DNA of 64,000 nucleotides, taken from assembly GCF_014639315.1 (NCBI RefSeq), contig NZ_BMFY01000003.1:124001-188000 (forward strand). Reading direction: 5' to 3'. Of this stretch, positions 63,558-64,000 are shown in pieces. A program made the position numbers and the translations under genes. The DNA is from Sediminivirga luteola. Its GTDB lineage: Bacteria > Actinomycetota > Actinomycetes > Actinomycetales > Brevibacteriaceae. Positions within the stretch are counted from its first letter, which is position 1. Each line of letters starts with the position of its first letter. Below the pieces are notes generated by a model. That model did not search any database. It worked only from the letters and a program-made list of their open reading frames with translations, and had not been told where the DNA came from.

Positions 63558-64000
63558 ATGACTCAGCCGTCCCCCGGATCCCCCCGCCCCGTGAACGAGC
63601 CGGGGAGCGTCCCCGCGCCTGGCGCGGCGCCGTTCCTGGTGTCTCTGGCGGTGCTGCTGGGCTGCCCGGCAGTGCCGTTCGCGGTCGGGGCAACGGCACC
63701 CTGGGGTTCCCCGGCGCCGTTCTTCGCGGCGCTGATCGTTCACCTCTTCGCCTGCGTCCTCTTGCTATGGCTGGCATGGCGCATCCGCCGCGCCGGCGGA
63801 ACGGGCCGACCTGCACTGGCGTTCGTCACTGCCGGCATGGCCGTGCTGGTCAGCATCGTCTCGTTCCTGCTGATGGCATACATCGCCTCGGCCTACGGTG
63901 CCAGCGGCGCATGGATGCGGCTGCGCTATGGCGTCGCCGGGCCGTCCGATTCCGGGTACCTCGGTGCGCTCGCCGCTGCCGGCCTGACGGTCATGTCCGC
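63558..64000 (+). CDS. Membrane protein, partial (runs off the window)
   Basis: The frame opens at ATG 63558 and is still open at the window end (147 full codons). A Pro-rich cytoplasmic N-terminus (MTQPSPGSPRPVNEPG) is followed by four hydrophobic segments: LVSLAVLLGCPAVPFAVG, PFFAALIVHLFACVLLLWLA, MAVLVSIVSFLLMAYIASAY and LGALAAAGLTVMS. I recognise no family. Confidence 0.6.
   Translation, partial: MTQPSPGSPRPVNEPGSVPAPGAAPFLVSLAVLLGCPAVPFAVGATAPWGSPAPFFAALIVHLFACVLLLWLAWRIRRAGGTGRPALAFVTAGMAVLVSIVSFLLMAYIASAYGASGAWMRLRYGVAGPSDSGYLGALAAAGLTVMS

Overview
The window is about 64 kb of high-GC DNA from an actinobacterium, most likely of the order Micrococcales. I infer this from the GC-rich codon use with many GTG starts, a NucS/EndoMS mismatch endonuclease, a Rho factor with a long Arg/Asn/Gly/Asp-rich insertion, a MurA with Asp in place of the catalytic Cys, the order atpC - DUF2550 - murA, an actinobacterial LexA box and DtxR-type iron box, and several genes that look leaderless. 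I cannot fix the genus by eye.

Layout. 1-2.2 kb: edge of a GlxA-type regulator, an iron-boxed siderophore-binding lipoprotein and a histidine phosphatase. 2.2-15 kb: a housekeeping block, argS-lysA-hom-thrC-thrB (Lys/Thr branch of aspartate metabolism), rho, prfA-prmC-tsaC/sua5-wecA. The wecA-like gene carries an apparent one-base deletion near its 3' end. 15-22.8 kb: atpI followed by the complete F1Fo ATP synthase operon atpBEFHAGDC. 22.8-29.6 kb: DUF2550, murA, a DivIVA-like coiled-coil protein, a zinc-binding protein divergent from nucS, a thiolase, a thiamine-binding-type protein and a small membrane protein.

29.6-46 kb is accessory. A DHA2 multidrug exporter is followed by an ABC-2 transporter of LanFEG/Bcr type (ATPase plus two permeases). 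A five-gene operon with 4-nt overlaps (alpha/beta hydrolase, condensation-fold acyltransferase, DUF6320 membrane protein, histidine kinase, response regulator) lies directly upstream on the same strand. Then come an AlkC-like DNA alkylation repair gene with a perfect SOS box, an MFS transporter, and a lactate/glycolate block (lactate permease, GlcG-like protein, GlcD-type FAD oxidase).

46-47 kb holds an unusual two-gene module with its own intrinsic terminator, followed by tRNA-Arg(UCU). 47-53.5 kb: small enzymes (pterin dehydratase, RibD-like reductase, Fpg/Nei glycosylase), an ArsR plus double-SRPBCC pair, and a SRPBCC - DUF4166 - TetR operon with two matching palindromic operators. 53.5-59.2 kb: an RpiR/MurR regulator next to a ferric/AfuABC-type ABC importer and a histidine phosphatase, which I read as a candidate phosphosugar uptake cassette. 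59.2-64 kb: an EamA exporter overlapping the antisense 3' end of malate synthase G, an IclR regulator divergent from malate synthase, and a membrane protein cut by the window edge.

No rRNA, CRISPR array, insertion sequence or phage integrase was seen. The best candidates for undescribed biology are the acyltransferase/DUF6320/two-component operon with its ABC transporter, the small gene pair beside tRNA-Arg, and the RpiR-importer-phosphatase cassette.
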